Source: Ichthyophonus hoferi (Eukaryota > Opisthokonta > Ichthyosporea > Ichthyophonida > Ichthyophonidae). Taken from it: a stretch of 13,840 bases of DNA. Below the pieces are notes generated by a model, which searched no databases, had not been told where the DNA came from, and saw nothing but the letters and a program-made list of their open reading frames with translations. Shown one piece after another: positions 9,414-13,840 of the stretch (the stretch's first letter is position 1; each line of letters starts with the position of its first letter). Both the position numbers and the translations under genes were made by a program. The stretch is taken from NCBI GenBank assembly GCA_002751075.1, contig NAOQ01000873.1, forward strand, positions 1 to 13,840, written 5' to 3'.

Positions 9414-10124
9414 TATTATATGAAGGAAGGGCTGGAGCATCTTTCAAAAAAGATTAGATGCTTTAAGATCACTGTTACGTGTATATAATTAAAACGAAAT
9501 TGTAAGCAAGTGTGCATAATTGTCAAATATATATATCAACAAAGGAATTATGTAATTAGTTTGTGAAATACTTACTATGTAAGTGCTGTAGGTTTATACC
9601 AAGGACTTGATATTTCTGGGTCTTTATCTCGACCACATCCTAATGCTTAATCACTACACAACAACCTATGGGATAGAAAGCTATAGTATATCATGGTGGG
9701 ACACTGAATATATTCGCCCGATATTATATGTGAATAGTAAAGATATTTATTGCCCTGGTCATGTCATATATTCTGTGTCCCTAATAATTTACGTCTATCA
9801 TATCTTACTGAAAAATTCTTTGATTAGCTTTCCAATGTTGTTGTCATAGCATTACTGGGTATATTTATGAACAATCAATTATCTATCTTTAAAACTTTTA
9901 AAGAAGCCATATTGTATAGGCTTCAAATAACCATACTCCTACCTCGTGAACGTAATAGTGTACGTTTTTGAAAAATAATTTTCGCTAGTGTTTTGTAGTC
10001 TAATCATACCTAACCTATCTATAACCGTGGGTAAGGTACAGTGTCCTGGAAGCTTTCAATCTCTCTTATCAAAAAAGACATGTAATTATGTGTAATCAAA
10101 CACGCCTGACTCATCAAGGCTTTA

Positions 10125-10325
10125 AAATAAAAAATTATAGTAATATTATTATCAGTAGCAGTAATAAAAATAATAATGGTAATAATAGTAGCAGTAACCA
10201 TAGTAATAGCAATCATAATAATAATAATAATAAAAATAATAAAAATAATAAATAACACTAATTATTATTATTATTATTATTGTTATTATTATTATTGTTA
10301 TTACTATTATTATTATTATTATTAC
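10125..10325. repeat. AAT array facing an ATT array (long inverted microsatellite)
   Basis: AAT and AAAT units up to about 10254 are followed, after a short spacer, by ATT units with a few GTT and ACT changes up to 10325. On one strand the two halves are complementary and could form a long imperfect hairpin. Confidence 0.9.
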
Positions 10326-10755
10326 GTATTATAAAAAATGAAGATTTCACGTAATGTAAACTATAATCTTTACTAGACCAAAACCGGTATGGTTTTTGAA
10401 GTTTATTTACCTGTTTCGCATTATTATCATTATTGCCATCAAATTTATATTCGTAGTAATATTGTAACTGTTAATAAACCGTTTACAACCTCTACTATAT
10501 AGTAGATAGACCATATAAACCTTTTTATTGCGTAAAACGTACTTATATATACATAAACTATTAATAAAGGATAGGGAAATATGCATAATCACTACAAATA
10601 TATATATGTATATGTATATTTGTTCTGAATTTACCAACATTTTGTTATTTTAGTTTTATTCAGCTAAGTACTTAAGCCATATGGTATACCTGCTATCCTT
10701 TCACAAATACTAGCTTCACAGGAGGAATAATAATACTCATAATAGTAATAATAAT

Positions 10756-12138
10756 ATGAGCATGAATACTAGTAAGACCGAGGGACTGGGCAATGGCCCT
10801 CTACGTGAGTTTGAGAAAATGGTAACAGACCTAGAAAGTAACTTGTTATATGACCTAGGAGATATTAGTATGGACCAACAGATAGCGCTAGCATGGTAAG
10901 TATAACATAACATGGGTATTTGTGGCTAAGGGAAAGAGGTGATGGCTGTATGAGATTGATTGTATTAAATGTAATGCTTTATTCACGCACATACACTGTT
11001 GTGTATTGGTCTGTTGGTATGTATATACATGTGCGTGTGTGTGTATGTGTGCGATGTTGTCTGTATGCTGTCGTATATAATGTATCCGCCACCTTTTTTC
11101 CCTTCTCTATATCTACATGTGTCAGTATTCCTTTCAAAAAGTTGTGACTTCTCTTGATGTTATTTAACTTGGACGTTAAGTTCTTACTAATTTTAATTCT
11201 AAAAAACAAAATTTAAAGATTCTTTAGATACAATACATAATTGCAAAAGTAAAAAGAGGGAGGATGTATGAGTACAATCCTGCATATATGCATATACATA
11301 TATCAATATATCTGTATAACCCCTACCATAAACATGTGCTATATAAATTATAGATAATATACATATAGCACACGTCATCCGGCCAGCATTTTTTTAAAAG
11401 ATAAAAGAAATACTGTTTAGTGAAAGGCTCATTCATCTACTTTCTCATGTTTCCCATCACACCCTCATTTTATCCAACCATCACCCCCTAGGATATGGTT
11501 TGATATGTGGGATGACCAGCAGCACCTAGACCTCTTCGATTATCTCCTTTACGTTGCCAACCCTTTAACACACGAAGAGAAGGAGCAGGACGAACTAGCT
11601 TCTCTTATGGCAGCTATACAGGTAGATATTGTGCATATTTGTGTATGGAGAAGGTTGTTTTCTCTATCTATATAGGGTTTGTGCTACCTTTTTATATATG
11701 GTGAGGTCATGGGGAACAGTAAAAGGGATGATTGGGAAAGGCATGTTTTAGGTTTATAATACATGACGAGCTTTATTGTGTATCAATATTCACCCAATGT
11801 ATTTCCTTCTCCCTCAGTTTGTCTCTTTCCTTTTTTTTATTGTATAGTTATTAGGAGGTTCCTTTCTCTATGTTATAATTATCCTATTAAAGTCCCTCCT
11901 TATGTTTTTATTATCTTATTAAGCATTTTCCCTTCAGCTACGAGAAAAGCCAATGCTCAGCTCCCATCCTCAAGAGGGTCTAGATGAGGCAACCTTCCAA
12001 AGTCAGAAGATACAGATAGCCCAATGGTATAACTCCTGGCCACAAAAGGGTTGCTGGCAATTTCTTATTGGTTGTCAGGCTATGGATGGGGTGGGGACTC
12101 AAGAATTTTTTAATAAGGTGAATGCTATTCAAGTATAG
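10756..12138 (+). CDS. C14orf119-like (DUF4508) protein, three coding exons
   Basis: Exons 10756-10895, 11492-11621 and 11938-12138 join in frame to give 156 residues and a TAG stop. Donors are GTAAGT and GTAGAT; acceptors are CCCCTAG and CCCTTCAG. The protein holds two related helical segments, each with a W-x(n)-W core: ALAWIWFDMWDDQQHLDLFDYLL and, later, IQIAQWYNSWPQKGCWQFLI. Human C14orf119 (about 140 residues) has the same plan, with LHWFANWSGPQRERFLEDL and then LWDQWFRGWAEQERNEFV. The molecular role of that family is not known to me. The start was taken at the first ATG in frame, preceded by AAT codons and an in-frame TAG upstream. An ATG two codons later is an alternative, and a CACAG acceptor just upstream could join a 5' UTR exon. 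The exon structure is firm; the family call rests on remembered similarity. Confidence 0.75.
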
Positions 12139-12183
12139 ACAATACTGCATATAAAAATATATGTATGTGTGTGTGTATGTGTA

Positions 12184-12189
12184 TTTATT
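12184..12189 (-). terminator. possible - strand AATAAA polyadenylation signal
   Basis: The + strand reads TTTATT. If used, the - strand transcript would end inside the 3' UTR of the facing gene, about 240 bases after its own stop. Confidence 0.35.
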
Positions 12190-12385
12190 TCCTAACCCTA
12201 ACTATGAAGGAATGCTCAAGATAGAGATTGTGACGGCAGGGGAAATACTTGTAAATAGGTGATAGTGGTCAAATTGTGTTTGTGAAAGAGTGTGGAAGAG
12301 AAGAGACTGCTCTTCTGGGAGAAGGCATGCAATTGTAGACTGTATAATGCCTGTCTGATAGGCTTTGGACACATTGAGTTAGAGA

Positions 12386-12391
12386 AATAAA
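12386..12391 (+). terminator. AATAAA polyadenylation signal
   Basis: AATAAA occurs about 250 bases after the TAG stop of the C14orf119-like gene, followed by T-rich and GT-rich sequence (TTTTTTG, then GTGTTTGTCGG). This fits a normal 3' end. Confidence 0.7.
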
Positions 12392-12430
12392 CACATTTTT
12401 TGAAACAATGAATATAAGTGTTTGTCGGTC

Positions 12431-12716
12431 TTATTTGTAATGAATTGGAGGACTCCCAGTATTTCTATCATCTGGTAATGAGTATGCCACAGCCTTATCC
12501 AACTCTTTCTGAAGCTCGCACTTTTCGTTGAGTGTTAGAGAAGCCTTTAACTTCTTACCAGAAAAAAATTTATTGTAAATAAAATAACTGGGATCCAAAA
12601 CTAGTTGCGGATATACAGTAATTATACCTTCGATAGGAGTGGTATTAAGATCCGATTGTTCTAGCTGGTATTCTAGATTGTTATAGGTATCGTATAGTTC
12701 TACCTCTCTAGAGGTA
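12431..12716 (-). CDS. terminal exon of an unrecognised protein
   Basis: On the - strand a frame is open from 12811 down to a TAA stop at 12431-12433, without an ATG start. A likely acceptor, TTTTGTCAAG, precedes 12716, so the exon would start there with one base of a split codon. The 94 codons begin TSREVELYDTYNNLEY, are well balanced in composition, hold an acidic and Asn-rich first part and a Lys/Glu-rich part (LNEKCELQKELDKAV), and end SPPIHYK. There are no obvious membrane segments within it. I do not recognise the family. The gene is convergent with the C14orf119-like gene. A - strand AATAAA (TTTATT on +) at 12184-12189 could end its transcript. Confidence 0.55.
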
Positions 12717-12868
12717 CTTGACAAAATATATACATAAATACATATATCAGATTTGCCAAAAATGAAAATAAAAATGAGACATTGTTGTTTGAATGACTGA
12801 GTAGCTGTCCTTTATTATCTTTTTTAGCCTTGGACCTATACGTCTTTGTGTTTCAAGCCTATTTGTTA

Positions 12869-13410
12869 GGCTATACAATAAAATACCTCCAACTCTTTCT
12901 TCAAAAGTCTAGTTGGTACATGAGTATTAATGAACACATCTACTCTATCAATGCCTAAGTTGTCAACCAGTAATAGCATGGCTCAGCTAACAGGAATGAC
13001 ATGCCAGGCTTTAGCTAAGTAGTATTGTAATGTCTTTTCTATGTAGTGCAAAAAACAAATGTCAACAAACAATAGGAAATAGTACAGTAGAAACGTTGAC
13101 TCCAACGCACATTCTTGCTTGCCTACATCCACCATATTGAAAGACCAAGCAGTTACCCATTCAATCAGTTAGATCTGGACACCTAAGTAATGATGGGTTA
13201 TTGCCCAATTGGTTTTTCTGTTGTACTCGTTATAGACAATTAAATTCAGTATACCATACACTCATATTGGCCTTGATGATTGAATTATTTTGGTAATAAC
13301 CTCTGTCTATCCCACTATAGACCATTTATGTAAGCGGGACCACTGTGGTTTACATTTAAAAGTTTAGGATGGGTGACTAAGACCTTTTCAGATATTCCTT
13401 TGTCCCTACT
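12869..13410 (-). pseudogene. coding-like stretches on the - strand, possible decayed gene or unresolved exons
   Basis: Three stretches read like protein. One covers 12986-13168 (61 codons, with EWVTAWSFNMVDVGKQE and KTLQYYLAKAWHVIPVS). The second covers 12869-12982 (starting AMLLLVDNLGIDRVDVFINT, ending near LLKKELE). The third covers 13318-13410 in another frame (with THPKLLNVNHSGPAYINGL). The first two share a frame and are split by a single TGA codon. A plausible donor after LLKKELE (GTATTT) does not match the phase of the acceptor at 12716. The family is unknown. They may be remains of a gene, exons of the same gene as the 12431 exon, or chance. Confidence 0.3.
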
Positions 13411-13840
13411 GAGATATTATGGTATGTAATATACATTTATTGAACTGGTATATAGTTTTGTTCGGTTATTTACTGTTGCAACTCAACATGCGTTTACCTA
13501 TTTTTCTGCCGTAATATGTATCATTATCTGATTATTATTTTTACATTCATCACAATTGAAAAATACTACGTCAGTGGCAAGCTCGGAAATATTTCTTTTC
13601 TGGTTCTATTATTGCATTATAAACTATTATACAGTCTTTCACCTATCTGTTTCAACTCTGATCTACATAAAGGCCAATGTACTACCTATATTCAATACCA
13701 TTATGACTGGTTTCACATTGTGCATTCAATCTCTTAACTTAAGCATGGTGAATCTTAATAAGATCTTTTTTTTAGACTATGAGAGGCTGCAAGCCTAATG
13801 TATTCCAGTGTTTAAATAGGTTAATTGATAAAAAATGACA
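13411..13840. other. AT-rich end of the window, nothing recognised
   Basis: Two overlapping + strand frames of about 75-80 codons and some interrupted - strand frames occur here, but none shows a motif, a convincing start, or splice sites. I treat the stretch as non-coding. Confidence 0.4.

Larger units (their letters stand above)
8835..10755. other. intergenic region between the two + strand genes
   Basis: The region should contain the protease 3' UTR and the promoter of the next gene. I did not see AATAAA in the first 500 bases after the stop; an ATTAAA at 9488-9493 is a distant candidate. No tRNA or other RNA gene was recognised. Open frames of about 80 codons (for example 9607-9849) begin with non-ATG codons and look like AT-rich noise. 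Confidence 0.5.

Noticed and set aside
9607-9849. 80-codon + strand frame between the genes
   Set aside because: It opens with TTG rather than ATG, is AT-rich and hydrophobic, and shows no motif or splice context.
13516-13798. Two overlapping hydrophobic + strand frames near the end
   Set aside because: Both frames give similarly hydrophobic, Tyr/Ile-rich peptides, as AT-rich non-coding DNA does. One starts at TTG. No domain was recognised.
1-13840. CRISPR array, tRNA or rRNA genes, transposase or other mobile-element genes
   Set aside because: I saw no regularly spaced repeats with unique spacers, no tRNA-like A and B boxes, no rRNA-like sequence and no recognisable transposase or reverse transcriptase motifs. 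The repeats present are simple microsatellites.

Overview
The window is an AT-rich piece of a nuclear genome from an animal with compact genes. Two spliced protein genes lie on the + strand and at least one probable exon lies on the - strand. Introns have GT-AG ends, pyrimidine tracts and sometimes a perfect TACTAAC branch site. Both recognisable proteins belong to families known from animals. The short introns, many microsatellites and moderately diverged proteins would suit an early-branching animal such as a sponge. That is a guess from general style; I saw no diagnostic marker.

Layout. Positions 1-113 are an ATT-type microsatellite, and no exon was recognised up to 1217. From 1218 to 8834 runs a ubiquitin-specific protease gene that I rebuilt as 18 exons with matching splice phases, totalling 1752 nt (583 codons plus a stop). 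It carries the end of a ZnF-UBP domain, a USP44/USP49-type linker, and a complete USP catalytic core: Cys box, QQDAQEF box, two CxxC pairs of the fingers, His box and FND box. It ends in a basic tail. The start codon and the first part of the zinc finger were not found and probably lie upstream of the window. Positions 8835-10755 are intergenic, with a 23-bp perfect palindrome and a long AAT/ATT inverted microsatellite pair.

From 10756 to 12138 is a three-exon gene for a 156-residue protein with two W-rich helical segments. It resembles the C14orf119 (DUF4508) family and has a canonical AATAAA downstream. On the - strand, 12431-12716 is a strongly coding-like terminal exon of an unrecognised protein. 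It is convergent with the previous gene, and their 3' ends probably overlap. Further up the same strand (12869-13410) are three more coding-like stretches separated by stops. They could be more exons or a decayed gene.

The deubiquitinase would act on ubiquitinated nuclear substrates; relatives USP44, USP49 and USP3 act on histones H2A and H2B. I see no functional link between it and the neighbouring genes; the arrangement looks like ordinary gene packing. I did not find a clearly novel multi-gene system. The items most worth checking are the 17-nt microexon with a GC donor, the unknown - strand gene, and a strong excess of ATTGGT/ACCAAT hexamers.
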